A DNA stretch of 64,000 bases, from the NCBI GenBank assembly GCA_026122225.1, contig JANEZZ010001850.1:744001-808000 (forward strand). The letters are read 5' to 3'. The translations under genes and the position numbers were made by a program. The stretch comes from Heloderma charlesbogerti. Taxonomy: Eukaryota; Chordata; Lepidosauria; Squamata; Helodermatidae. How positions within the stretch are numbered: position 1 is the stretch's first letter; each line of letters opens with the position of its first letter. Below the pieces are notes generated by a model, which saw only the letters and a program-made list of their open reading frames with translations, was not told where the DNA came from and made no database searches. Shown here piece after piece: positions 45,493 through 58,135 of this stretch.

Positions 45493-48400
45493 TTAAAGTA
45501 CAGTTAGGAAGGTGGGTCCTGCTACTAGGTAATTTTCTGATTTCCTGGCTAGACCGCTGACATTAGAAATGGAAGCTATCATGTTATTGGACAAACCAAC
45601 CATCACTCACCACAAAGGGACTGGCTTTTACTAAGCGGAGATCCCCATAAAAAAGATCACCTCAGTCCTTCTAGAGCTTTCCTATATACCATTTAACTGG
45701 AAGCCAGATGCACTTGCGCTCTCTCTCTCTCTCTCAGATAACATCTTCTCTGCAATAAACTCAGCATATGCTCTAGGTCTGTACTCAAGTTGGTAATGTG
45801 ACTATATAAGTTAGACTGACTTTTTGGTTTTTATTTGGAGTTCTGTGTATGTGTGTGATTGTTGCTGTCTCTGTTTTTTCCCCCTTGTTCCTCCTTTTTC
45901 TTAAATAAACTCATTTTTATATTTGGAAATGTTGTTGTTTTAAAAGGAATTTCTCCCTGAAATCTTCCCCATGTAAAAGACTGCATGGTTACAAAGCTAC
46001 CACATGTGTTTTACCATTTTTAGAAGGGTTTTGGAAAGTTCTCTGTTTCTGGGCTTCAGGAAGGAAAGTCCAGAGCACCTGTCTTTTTCTTTTCTCCTGG
46101 GCTGGGAGGGATCCTTGGCAATAGGGCTCAGAAACTCCCCAAGCAGCTGGACAGACTAGGGTGTGTCAGGAGGTTCATCCTAACTGGTGGCAGCCTATCA
46201 GAGATTCTTTTCCTGGGAAACCCATGTAAAGAAGGGGTCCACCAGGAGGAAAAGTTATCTCCCCTCCTGGTTTTGTAACAGCAGCTGTAGTCCAAAAAAT
46301 CTGAAGGGCGCCGAATTGGAGGAGGCTGTTGCAGTCCAACAACCTTTGTAGGGCCACAGTCCTCTGTCCTAAATACATCAATGAGCTTGCTCCACTCAAG
46401 ATCCTTGTGCGGTTCTCAGCATCTTTTCTCTTGTAAAAGTTATCAGGGGAAAGCAAATAGCTATTGCTTACTCCAAAATCTAGGACCTAGATTCTAGGGT
46501 ATGCATCATTTATGCTAGGTTCATATGGCTGAATTAAATGTAGATGTAGCTGTCCCTTCGCTGTAATGAATCTTGATAATCAGCTTTGCAATTATTTTAA
46601 TGAGGATATGTCCTTCCTTGATGGCAGCTGAGTCTATTCCGTAAAGTCTGTGCATGCTTGGAGAGAAGGGTTCTAAGTATACCCCGGGATTGTTTTTATT
46701 TACAATGGGCTAGTCCATGAGCTATCATAATCACAATGTGACATATAGTGTTCACTCGTTTTGTGGACGCCTATATGATATATCCTATCATGTTGTGTTT
46801 CTTGCTGTTGTAAAGAAGAAAGCCAGTAGGGGAAAAACATATCTCAAAAGATCCTCTAGAAACTACATCTTGATTTAAAGGCTGTGTCAGTATGCTCTGT
46901 TGCTTCCCAGCCTGTGTTGAAATTTACCTTTCTTTCTTACAACATGGACAGCAACATTTTTTTTTTTGCTAGAAGAAAAACAGAAGTTTGACTTGAATAT
47001 TGAGAACTCAGTTGTTGTTGTTGTTTTTAAAGTTTCTCTAGCCAATCAGCTTTCCCAAGGCTAGTCGGCACAAAAGAAAAAAATGACATACGTACCTTTG
47101 CATCCCTGGATACAGTAGCTCACAGATGCCATTTGAATTGTCCTGCCAACAAAGATGTGATCCTAGCTAGGGTCATGTTCTGTGGTGAACACAGTGAAGA
47201 ATGCTGCTGTACAACTGCTGCCATGATCAGACACAGCATAGTCACTTCATGCAAAGATGTTTTGCAGCACAGAATTATGGGGTGGAGGAATAAGCTGTAA
47301 TGTGTGCATGATGAGCCTAAGAACCTTGCTAAGGATTTATCAGCTGCCAGTTGCATCACCACAAATCAAAACACCTAATACCTGTAGTATTGCAACTGTG
47401 GGACAAAATGGTTACACTTTCCCCTTGCATAATGCCATTGTAGCACCAATGCCCCATTGTAAATATGAGTATTTTGAGCATTGGGAATTATAGCATTTTA
47501 TGTCCTATGTGCAAGGACCTTGAAGATTTAGCATTCTTATCCTAAGAACCTTTATTTAGGAGTCATTTCCTTTGATCTCAATTCCACAGCACATGGCTTA
47601 GGATCATAACATACTTCTCATTGAACATTTTAAAGCTACTTCATGAAACTCTTTGCTCTGAGGAAGGCCTGTTGACATACAAGAAACTGTTCTAAATAAA
47701 GGCTATTTTGAAGGAACATTCACCCTCCACAAAAAAAGACTTTAGTTTTTTTCCTAGGAAAATGGCTGCCATCAACAGTAGGCTCATAAATGTCAATTGT
47801 AATTGTATGCCCAACACGGGCCATTCTTTTCTTTACCTTTTAAAACCAGTAATTTGCTCAGCTGAGTGATAGAAAATGTGTATAATTAACTTTTTTTAAA
47901 AAGCAAGATAGTCTCTCTCTTTCTGTATGCCTCCATGTCTCTGTCAAATTATTTTTTCTTCTCCTCCCCCCCTCCCCTTCCCAAGCCTTCTCTGTCCACA
48001 TTGTTATTTTAGGCTGGATGAATCACTATCCAGTGTCCATTTTCAAACAGATACTGTCAGCATCCACATTCACTGGCTGTTAAAACATATATATAATTAA
48101 CAGGTATTAAAATGAATTCTAGACTAATGTGAGTGCTATTTGCCACTCCTCTGATCTTTGTGTTATTGTTCTGACTTAGAATCCACCATTTCACTTTTAC
48201 ATCCAACTGTTAACTGTTTGATCATTTGCTTCCTTAGCTTGTTTGGTCCTCTACCTTTTGAAATGTTACTTAACACAGAATAATGAGTGAATCTGAAATA
48301 GCATTTAATCTCTCAACATTGGCATACATCTACCAAAGCGTTTGCTTTATTTTTTTCTCCTTTTAATTGCATCATTGCTTTACATGTTGTACAATAAAAA

Positions 48401-49164
48401 TATTCATTACAAAATGTCAGTGACTATAAAAACTATTTCCCATGGGTTCAAACCGTAACAGTTATTGCTACTACGTAAGTGCTTGAAAAAGATCTTTTGA
48501 GCCCACAACCACAGTTTCAGGTAGCATGACTTCACCACATGTGGTGATGGTGGCACTGTAGCACAGCTTTGTGGATGTGCTTGTAATGTCACAGTTTGTG
48601 AGGTTATGCACGCAGGATTACCCAATCTGAAAGCCAGTGAGATAGGATTAAGCACAGAGGGGGCAGTGACAGGATTAGGAGTGACTCATGTAAGTTTAAG
48701 CTAGTATAATACTGTTGCAAGCATCAGATAATATTAGTGATGGGTGAATTCCTCCTTGGCTTGCTTCAGAAACGACTTGGAAATTATGAGCTTTCTTGGT
48801 GAGCATTTGGATGGGTGGGGGAGCCTCATCTGTTTTGAGCTGATGGAACTACATGCACGTTCCTTATCATTTTCCCCTGGGAATTGTAGTCCCCAGCCCT
48901 AGCCATGACAAACAGCCATTTAGAAATTTAAACAGCCCCCAAAGTACTCCCGGGAACTAGATGGTTTGAGATCTGGATTGGCAAAGCAATGGTCATGTAT
49001 AACATTTTTGCATATTTTTTTTGAGGAAATTGACCTAAATAGCTAAATATTTTCTCCCTGCTCCCCCCCCCCCACTCTCACACACACTGCTTGTTTGGGT
49101 GGTTTGGTCACTCGGTTCACTGCAATCAGTGACAGCTTCAGCAAAACTATGGATGGGACATGGA
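45493..49164. other. Unassigned intronic sequence
   Basis: Contains a (CT)n run at 45719-45736, a MITE arm fragment at about 46285-46350 and another at about 48880-48900. No genes seen. Confidence 0.45.
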
Positions 49165-49588
49165 GGGAGCAATCCTGTGGCCGCTAGACAGTGGCTAGAC
49201 AGCCATAGGATATGCTGTTTCCCAGGAACCGACCTCGGAGCCCACACTGCAAGGTTGGTTCCCGGAAAACTGACCTCCCCCCACTTCTGAGCTGCATCCA
49301 TCCTCTGCGCCACAAGAGGAGGAGGGGCCAGAAAGGGGCATGGCTTGGGGCTTTCTGGGGCGGGGAGATGGTAGCTGCCTGTACAACACATCCAATGTGT
49401 CGTACAGCGGCCTTCTTCCCTGCTCCATGCTCCTGAGACTAGACAGCTGCAATCAGCTGTCTAGCAGAAAAAGCAGGGCAGGAGATGTGCGGAGGGAATG
49501 ATCCCCTCCATGCTTCTCCTGCCCTGCTTTGGATAGGCGGTCGCCTCCGAGTTCAGAGGCAGCCGCCTATCTAGATAAGATTGCACCC
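49165..49588. repeat. Hairpin-rich non-autonomous element, copy 1
   Basis: Termini gggagcaatcctgt and (inverse) gggtgcaatcttat. The distal third holds three successive perfect-arm hairpins: 49439-49464 (11-bp arms ctagacagctg), 49471-49485 with 49515-49529 (15-bp arms) and 49533-49540 with 49563-49570 (8-bp arms). A related sequence is at 52030-52276. No coding capacity seen. Confidence 0.7.
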
Positions 49589-50900
49589 TAAAGAGCTTTT
49601 GCATTTGCACCTACAAGACATCTAGCTCTATTTCATGTAGTTTCACTGCAGTCAAAAAGAATTTCAGTGACAGCATGGAAGCCCTTCTGTACACTATAAC
49701 TAAGCTTAGGGTTCCCAACCCTTTTCAAAGGTTGCTGGCGATTTTCCTCTTCAAAGGTTGCTGGCGATTTTCTTCTTTCTGGAAGATTTCCAAATTAAGC
49801 TTTGCAATATTATTGAAATGTCAATATAAGGACTATGTGAGAGTAGAGACTGACATTTTCAGAGGTAGAGAAAGATCAAGGTAATCTGCCTTCCTGCTGT
49901 TGAATCCAAACCTATTTGTGCCTAATGCATTAGAGCAATTATTGAAGAACATTTTAACCATGTGAAAATATGTCCTTTATAGCATGTCAAGTGGTAAGAA
50001 AGCTGCATCCCAAAGCCCTAGCCAGACAAATAAGTGCAGCTTTCATTCTCGCTCCTTTTGCCTCTAAATATCATACAAAACTTGCTCCTTTAAGCTAATT
50101 TGTTCTCGGTTCTTAATGCATCTTCTCCATTTTGCTCCTCGATGTGAATGAATGTTCTTGACACGTTCATACAATCAAAAGCAAAATGAAGCATAATAAA
50201 AAGAACAGAATGGCAGAAGATCACGGGTTTTTTTCTTTCCTTTCCCTTGCTAAAATTAAATGCTAATTTGAGGCTAGCTTTAAGAGGATTATGGTGTTCG
50301 GTATGACTCCATGTGAAATCCTTGACACTTAAAGTGCAGTGCAGCTCTTGAAGAAGTTAGTACAAAAAACATTTTTGTAAAGCTTTGTGTTAGCCTTTTA
50401 ACAATTTGGGCATCCGACATGCACACTCAGAAAGTAAAAAGCTTTTGCTTTACCCAACCATCAGTTATATAGACTTTTGCATCGCTACTGCATATTTTCC
50501 TCCTCCACTCCTTACCTAAGCATTCTCCTAGTATATTGAGTTGACTTCTGACAGGCATAATTTGTTACGCTTAAGAAAAGACTTTCCACATTAACTTCTG
50601 ATTTGATTTTATTTTTAAAGTCTTCACTGACTCAGGCCAAGAGACCTATGTTATGGGTCAGCAAACTGGGATGCTAAACAGTATGTTATGGGATGCTAAA
50701 CAGTAAGTGGAAAAGCTCAGGTGACATTTATGGAATCTTCTTTCCTATTTCTGGCTTTGCACTTGAGCCAGCTTGTAACAGTGAAAGCTCCAGTTCTGTT
50801 TCACAGCCAGTGAGGACCAGATAATAGACCATCCAACAGAATTAAAAATGTCCAAATCCAAGAGTGGACAGGACACATGTACTTTCCTTTAATAGTTTTG
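49589..50900. other. Unassigned intronic sequence with two microduplications
   Basis: Tandem duplications at 49724-49773 (ttcaaaggttgctggcgatt unit) and 50669-50706 (ggatgctaaacagta unit with a ttatg-type spacer). No gene. Confidence 0.6.
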
Positions 50901-51222
50901 CAGGTAGGGCTGGTCCTACCATTAGGCAGAGTAAAGTGACAGGTAGCAAATGCTGGAGGCAGCAGCCCCCTAGGTATTCCTCCTGAGCCCCTCAGGCCAT
51001 TCCCCTCTGTTGCAGGACAGAACACTGTCTGTTACACAATCTGCCTTGAGCCTGCTAAATTAGTCTGCAATCTGGGTTCAATTCAATGCAGGAAGCTCTC
51101 TCACCATCAGTGCTGAAGCAAGATTCAACTGGTCATCCAGTCAACTTTGGTGTGTGGACTGGGAACAAGGTGTCACCCTGTCCTGCACCCCTCAGGCAGC
51201 AAAATATCTTGGGCTGCCCCTG
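50901..51222. mobile_element. Probable hAT-type non-autonomous element
   Basis: Left end CAGGTAGGGCTGGTCC. Right end, reverse complement, CAGGGGCAGCCCAAGA. A further inverse pair lies near the ends (ttaggcag and ctcaggcag). No matching 8-bp flanks, so tentative. Confidence 0.45.
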
Positions 51223-52029
51223 TCTGCAGGAGAGGGAATCTCAGCAGCTACTGCTTTTTTCACCTCTACATAACAAGCAGCATTTGCTGACATTCTTGTT
51301 AATGTAGCTTTGCCCTGCTGTGCATCTGGCAACCAGAGCATTTAAAGCAAAAGGTCTTACCAGGTTCCTACAGAGCCTCTTAAATACTGCGGGCTGTTTC
51401 ACTTGACTATCTATATATGGGAGGCCTATGGGAGGCTCAGGGACAGCTCATCATGCTGTACTGAATTTCTCCCAATGGTTTTGTATGTAGATATACATCA
51501 CAGAAAGAAAGGGTAGCCTGGACTAGGCTGTACACATGGTGTAACACAATGATCTTTGTGTGCTGGGAAAAGATGGGTGTTGGTTCACTCCATGCCTGAA
51601 TGAAACCAGTTTTCCATGCAGTCATCTGCGCATGCACACAACCACTGGGAGAAATTCAGCAGCGCAAGCCAGCCCTCACATGCAAAATCTAACTTCAAGT
51701 GTCTTCTTCTTGGTCTGTTATTTTGATGTCTTTTCAAAGTGGAACAATAAGCAAAAGCTTGCTCCTATCCCTAGTTTGATTCTTGGTATAGTAACAACGC
51801 TCCATTGACGATCAATCCCATGTTGAGTAAGTATTCCTTTTAAAGTGGTAACAAAGCTTAAAAACTACATAGACTGCTGATCCAGTTCTCACTTCCTTAA
51901 ACTCACTCACTCACTCACATAGGATTTTACCCGCCACAAATAAAATGTGTCCACAAGGGATGAAAGAGACACAGGGGGAAAATATGAAGTTTATGATGTA
52001 AAATCTGACACTAGTTGCAGGAAGGCAGA
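51223..52029. other. Unassigned intronic sequence
   Basis: No gene. A short (actc)n run lies near 51900-51918. Confidence 0.5.
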
Positions 52030-52276
52030 GCAGGGGAAGCATCTGCCAGACAACACGTTGGATGTGTCATACCGGCATTTCCGTCTTCCCTGCCCTGGCA
52101 GACCCCCCGTCCCCAGGGTGCCCCATTTTTGCCCCTCTGCACTCCTCTTCTGATCATGGAGTGCAGGGTCATTCTGAGCTGCCTGTGAGCCAGTGCGTGG
52201 GGGTGGGGAGGTCAGTTCCCGGAAACCAATGTATCCTATGCATTGGATACTATAGCTGGCTATAGGATTGCTCCCT
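52030..52276. repeat. Hairpin-rich element family, copy 2 (partial)
   Basis: Shares with 49165-49588 the blocks 'caacacgttggatgtgtcat', 'ttcccggaaacc' and the terminus (inverse) gggagcaatcctatag. The left terminus is missing. Confidence 0.6.
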
Positions 52277-53498
52277 TAGGCAGCAATATAGTTACCTGGG
52301 AGGAAGCTCTATTAAACAGTGGGGCTTACTTCTGAACAGACACATATAAGAGTGAGTTAATTCCCTTCATAACAGGCTCCATAGATATCGAAGGAACTTT
52401 GGAAAGCCATGCCAATTTGCACTTCATAAATAATTTCTGGATCAGTTTTTGACATTTCATTTTCACTACTATTCAAGTGGTAATTAACTTTTTTTTTTGC
52501 TTAAATACTAATTTCCACCCTAATAATGTAAGAACTAGTGGTATTTCTCTGAGATGAGAACAGATTGTAATATATTATTACATCTAAAGATCACTTCTGG
52601 GGAGGGAGGAGGAAACAAACTCACTGCCAATTTGAAAACTGCTATGAAAATGATGTGGATTCCAAACAGGATTTCATTTTCAACTCTATTGCCAGTGAAG
52701 CCTGTTACAATTAAATCCCCCCATAATCAAACCACTATCAACAACCAAATGAATACTCTCCAGATAGGCTGCGTCTTTTGTCACTGATGCTTAAATATTG
52801 TTGTGTTGCGGTGCACTAATTATTTTCTTCTTCCTTGTGGATCTCTATATTTTCTTAGAACTACAGGAGTTGAGCAGAAGCTCCACATGGGCTGTACCAT
52901 TTTGGATGTGGGGGGGAGTGAATGATTGAACACCCTCTTTTGTAAAATACCCTGCACATTCTAAACTAGCTGTGCACAAAGGAAAAGGTTCGCTACAATG
53001 TTTTCACTGACAAGCTGTTTTTGTATGTGTATGAAATATTTTATGTGTGGGGAGCATTCAAACATACAGTCTGCTGCTTTCAGCCTGAGATGGTCCAGTC
53101 CAATAACAGATGCATTGCGTGGAGCTTTGTTTCTTCTGCTTTTGCTCTCGTGTTGAAACCACCATGCCACTTCAAATGATCCAGTTGACTTTGAATTATA
53201 GTAATCTTGACTGATGGACAATGCAGTAAAACAGAAAGCTCTCCAAACTAGCAGTACCAATGCTACTTAGCAATACTTAGCAATGCTTCTCTTTTTCCTT
53301 CACTCTGCCTACTGAGCACAGCTACATCAGAGTGCAGAAGAAACTGAGTTTAATTTGGGTTTTGTCAATAATTGCCTTGAAAAATTTCTTTAGCATTTTC
53401 CTTCCTGTGTTGTTTTGTCATGAACTAGCAGAGTACCTGAAAGTGCCCTGTGGACCATTGGAGATGCATGAGTCACAATTTAGATTCACTAGCTTATG
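52277..53498. other. Unassigned intronic sequence
   Basis: A weak GTAAGTCCCATTGAG-type repeat at 52281-52350, otherwise nothing recognisable. Confidence 0.45.
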
Positions 53499-53500
53499 TA

Positions 53501-55152
53501 CTGTCAGGGCCAGAAATATTGGAACAAGGATAACTGTTTTGGCACTTGGCCTCTGTACACCACCACATTGAAGTTGAAAGGAAACACACCCAGATGGGAG
53601 AGAAGTCAGGACTTTCAGCTGTAATTCAAGGGATTTGACAAAAGTGGGGCACTAACCATTCAGGAAGTACAGCCAGTGGCATACGCACACCCCCATCATT
53701 GGTGGCTCATTAGTAATGGAACAAACCATCATCATTTCAAACTTAAGGGTTGCCTTTAATGCCTGGATGAAAATCCTTTGCAGTCAGTGACTGCCTGAAG
53801 TCTGGAATCCATGGACATGGCCAAATGCTGAGTTTCCTCCCTCAAGATGCTTTGCCAGGCCTTGACTGCAGCTGCCTTCAGCTGCTGCTTGTTTGTGGGT
53901 CTTTCTGCCTTCAGTCCTGTCTTCAGTAAGTGAAAAGCTTGCTCTATTGGGTTGTGATCAAGTGACTGACTTGGCCATTGAAGAACATCCCACTTCTTTG
54001 CCTTGAGAAGCTCTTGGGTAGCTTTTGCTGTATGTTTTGGGTCATTATCCATCGGCAGTATGAAGTGGTGTCCTATCCGTTTGGCAGCATTCGGCTGAAT
54101 CTGAGAAGAAAGTATAGCCCTATACACTTCAGAATTCATCCTGCTGCTTTTATCAGCAGTCAGGTCATGAATAAACACCAGTGACCCGGCTCCATTGGCA
54201 GCCATACATGCCCATGCCATAACACTGCCTCCACCATGCTTGACAACTGATGTGGTATGCTTTGGATCATGAGCTGTTCCTTTCCTTCTCCATACTTTCT
54301 CTTCCCATTATGCTGGTACAAGGTAATCTTGGTCTCATCAGTCCAAAGAATCTTATTCCAGAACTGGACAGGCTTTTTTAGGTGTTTGCTGGCAAAGGCT
54401 AATCTGGCCTTTCGGTTCTTGAGCGTTACTAGCGGTTTGCACCTTGTTGTGAAGCCTCTGTATTTACATTCATAAAGCCATATCTTGACTGTAGATGTTG
54501 ACAATGACATGCCTACCTCCACAAGAGCATTCTTGACCTGGCTGGATGTTGTGAAAGGGTTCCCCTTCACCATGAGCAGAATTCTGCGGTCATCCACTTT
54601 AGTTGTTTTCCGTGGTCTTCCAGGCCTTTTGCTGTTGCTGAGCTTGCCAGTTAATTCCTTCTTTTTCAGGATGTTCCAAACTGTTGTATTGGCCACTCCC
54701 ACTGTTTTTGCAATCTCTCTGATGCGTTTATTTTGTTTCCTCGGCCTAATGATGGCGTCCTTCACTTGCATGGACGCCTCTTTGGACCTCATGTTGGGAG
54801 TTCCAGGGAACAGCTACCAAATGCAAATGTAACACTCAGAACCACCTCCAGGCCTTTTATCTGCTTGATTGGTCATGGGTTACCCAGGACACAGGACACA
54901 CCTGGCCATGCAGCTGCTTGTCAGTCATTCATTCCATTACTTATGAGCCACCGACGATGGGTGTGTGTGTATGCCACTGGCTGTACTTCCTGAATGGTTA
55001 GTGCCCCACTTTTGTCAAGCCCCTTGAATTACAGCGGAAAGTCCTGACTTTGCTCCCATCTGGGTGTGTTTCCTTTCACCTTCAATGTGGTGGTGTACAG
55101 AGGCCAACTGCCAAAACAGTTATCCTTGTTCCAGTATTTCTGGCCCTGACTG
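53501..55152 (-). mobile_element. Tc1/mariner transposon with 221-bp inverted repeats
   Basis: 1,652 bp between TA dinucleotides at 53499-53500 and 55153-55154, the Tc1/mariner target duplication. Left inverted repeat 53501-53721, right 54932-55152, each 221 bp with few visible mismatches. Outer end CWGTCAGGGCCAGAAATA. The transposase remnant lies on the - strand. Length and structure are those of a complete Tc1-like element. Confidence 0.95.
53756..54792 (-). pseudogene. Tc1-like transposase, single frameshift
   Basis: The N-terminal frame (54792 downward) shows a paired-like HTH (IREIAKTVGVANTTVWNILK), the GRPRK linker and the first catalytic Asp in ILWTDETKITLY. After KRK, at an A-run near 54298, the sequence slips by one base. 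The correct reading continues in the frame MAWACMAANGAGSLVFIHDL to the stop at 53756. The second catalytic Asp (PMDNDPKHTA) and Glu (DHNPIEQAFHLL) are present, with 34 residues between them (DD34E). All three catalytic residues survive, so the visible lesion is the single-base deletion. Full family length of about 340 residues. Confidence 0.92.
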
Positions 55153-55289
55153 TACAAGGATGTGCTCAAGGCTTCTTCTCCCGACAAGGAATTGGGGTGA
55201 TGTGGTTGTTACAGGACTAGCAGAAGTTTGCTTAGCTCCACCATATAATGATGAGCAGACTTCTGCTTCAGTTTGGTTAAAAGGTCCCA

Positions 55290-56215
55290 GGGCATAATAT
55301 GAAGGCATATGAGGCAACCACCTTGCTGAAACTAAGCAGGTTTGGGTCTGGTCAGTGCTTGGAAGGGAGACCACCTGGGAATAGGGATGTCACAGAATTC
55401 CGCCACAGACTCCAGTGAATCCATGGAATCCATGGCGGAATGGCCTCCCGCCCCCCCACGGAATCCCCCCGGGACAGAGTGTACCTGGTGGCGGATGCGG
55501 CAGCTCCGGTGGCGGCTCCAGCGGTGGCGGCTCTGGCGGCGGCTGCTCCGGCGGCGGTGGCTCCAGCTGGTCTCCTGGCCGCTGCTGGGCTGCTGTGGCG
55601 TGGCCGCCATTTGCGTGGCTGCCTTTTGCGTGGGCTGCTGTGGCGTGGCCGCCATTTGTGTGGCTGCCTTTCATGATAGGCTACGTAAATACTTACATAG
55701 CCTATCATGGCAAAGAGCAGGGGCGCAAATGGCAGCCGCTGCATCATTTGCGCCCCTGCTCTTTGCCATAATAGGCTACGTAAGTATTTACGTAGTCTAT
55801 CACGGCAAAAGGTAGCTACGCAAATGGCATAGTGGCTGCCATTTGCATGGCTGCCTTTTGTCGTAATAGGCTACATAAATACTTACGTAGCCTATCACGG
55901 CTTGGCAGCCACACAAATGTCAGTCCGCGTAGCGGCTGTCATTTGCGGCTGCAGCAGCCCAGCAATGGCCGGAATTCTGGCTGTGGCTGGCCCTGGCTGG
56001 CGACTCCGTGGAGTCGCACAGAGCGGAGCCAGCTGGGGAGGATTCTGGGGATGGGACGGAGTGCCTCCCCCCCACCGCGGATGCCCCAGAATGGAGCAAG
56101 GTAAGTGTTTCGTACATCCTTACCTGGGAACCACATGTAGCCACCTTGAGTTCCATGATGGAAGAAAGAGGGGATATAAATGTAATAAAATAAACAAACA
56201 AATAAACAAAAGGTA
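55290..56215 (+). repeat. 5S rRNA-headed SINE split by a hAT element
   Basis: The head at 55318-55381 follows 5S rRNA: gctgaaactaagcaggt (box A), ctggtcagtgcttgg and aagggagaccacctggga (box C region). After the hAT insertion the body resumes at 56131: catgtagccaccttgagttc, gatataaatgtaataaaat and an (aaac/aaat) tail. This is the layout of squamate 5S-headed SINEs. The 5' third of 5S is poorly preserved. Confidence 0.75.
55382..56122. mobile_element. Non-autonomous hAT element packed with hairpins
   Basis: 741 bp with ends TAGGGATGT and (inverse) TAAGGATGT, flanked by a perfect 8-bp TSD CCTGGGAA at 55374-55381 and 56123-56130. The termini and TSD are hAT/Ac-like. The interior holds a GC-rich ggtggcggctcc-like repeat (55490-55565) and two 45-bp tandem units starting at 55588 and 55633. 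Three 30-bp hairpins (arms ATAGGCTACRTAA, 4-nt loop) lie at 55676-55705, 55771-55800 and 55866-55895. A perfect 24-bp inverted repeat lies at 55708-55731 and 55745-55768. No transposase. Confidence 0.88.
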
Positions 56216-57680
56216 AAATCATAAGGCGATGGCAAGCAACTATTTCTGTAGCTATATCTAAATTTCTGTAGCTATTTCTAAATTTATATTTATGCCTATA
56301 AATTAGGTATAGATATAACTGGCAAATTGGTGTCCTCCTTTGTCCTCTTTTTTGGTGATGCATTTTCTCTTTTCTGGCAATTCATAAATTGGCCCTATTT
56401 AGTGGCTATTCGAGAAAGGTGCAATATGTGTGTTTATTCCTATGGGACTAAGTCCCTAGTAAGTATGCTCAAGAACTTAAAGCACTCGTCCACACAACTA
56501 GTTCTTCCTTGTTCTGGTTCTTGAGATTTCCTCAGGCATTGTCCATATGCTTCCAACTCAAAAAACCTGTAAAAAAGAAGAGGGATTGAAGCAGTTCAGA
56601 CATAACAATGATGAACCAATAAACCATGGTTAATCAGATCAAGAATAAGGTTTGTGCCTGTGTGCTCCTGCTTTGCTCCTCCCTTCCCCTCCTCCTCTCA
56701 TGTGCCGCACTGAAGCACTGATAGCTTGTTAAATGATGGCTTGTTAAATCACAGATAATGTCTTGGTTTCATATATTGGTTTGTAAGCAGTGCTTAAACC
56801 ACAGGTTTCCAGGACAGTGGGGTGCTATTAGCTACTTGCCTGACTATTAATATGTGTTTCTATCATTTAGCAATATAGTAGGCTTTTGTTTACTGAATGG
56901 TTACTTACACAAAAGTCATCCAAAACTCTTAGCAGTTGTTCATCTACAATTTAGATTCTAAATAGAAGTGTGATATGAAGCTGTATGGAAAGCACTCCCC
57001 CAGTACTTCTAACTTTCAATAACCAGATCTCAGATGTCAGGATTGTTTATTGTGATACATATTTATTTCAAAAGTGTTACTTTGAGGAACATCTTGACTT
57101 TCTCCTTACAGCTGATGGTTTCTTATTTAAAGTATAAACTACAGAACTGCGATATGACTGGTATCTTGCCTTCCCACTTAGTGTCTGCTTTTTCAGATGA
57201 TTACTTTCCAAGAGGAATACTGACCATTATATTGACTTGATGTTGTACAGTCAAAAGCCCTCAGGCTGCAAGCAGCTGGTAACCCTCTGTCTAAATGGAC
57301 TTGTAAGTGCTTGTCTTAATGTGTCAAAAGGTAATGTTGAATGCAGCACCAGACACTTAATAGCTCAAGCCTGAGAACACATTTTCATTTTATCCATCCT
57401 TAGTTTTGTGTACTTCTGTGTGATAGAATAATATTGACTCCTTCAAAAGCATTGTTTCTTCAAGCAATTGAAAGATTCTTAACTTGCCATTTCAAACAAG
57501 TGCTACTCCCATAAATCCCTTACATTAGATTTGTCAGATGTATTCAATGCTTTGGAGCAGAGATCCTTATTTATTATTTTTTAAAAAAAATAAACCACTG
57601 TTCTGGTGTTGCTTGTTTTTTGTGGGCAATCAATTTTGACTTACATTAAGATGGCCACATTTGTGGGTGTGTCAGCAGAG
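56216..57680. other. Unassigned intronic sequence
   Basis: No recognisable gene or element. Confidence 0.5.
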
Positions 57681-58102
57681 GCTTAAAAAGGCTTCTTCTT
57701 TTTTTAAAATATATTTTTATTTATTTTATCTTTATAAATGAAATATACAATACCAAACATACCAACAGCTTGATCAATACTAGAATTTCCCAACAATACA
57801 ATATTCTGATGAGGACACCATAATAACAAAAAGAGAAGGAAAAAGAAAGGGGAAAAAAGGCAAAGGGAGGAAGAAAGGAGGTGAAGAAAAAGGAAGAAGA
57901 TTCTTTCCCCTTCCCCCTCCCTCCCCCTTAAAGAATTAAATTTAAACTCCAATACCCCCCAGCCTCCAATGCCATTCTATTTTACAAACTATATCTATAG
58001 CCTTAACAATCTTACAGTTTAATAAACAACCTTACATTTCTATATCATATCATCAATCTTATATCCAAGAAACAGGTCTACAGTTCATTCCCAATAGCCT
58101 AG

Positions 58103-58103
<1 letters not shown>

Positions 58104-58134
<31 letters not shown>
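58104..58134. repeat. (AAT)n microsatellite
   Basis: About ten uninterrupted units within the 3' region of the half-L1-like element. Confidence 0.95.

Positions 58135-58135
<1 letters not shown>

Noticed and set aside
45195..45560. 121-codon frame as a host gene
   Set aside because: It is inside a DNA element with inverted termini and shows no domain.
55352..55815. Overlapping Gly/Ala/Arg-rich open frames in several frames
   Set aside because: They come from GC-rich repeats and hairpins within the hAT element; no conserved domain.
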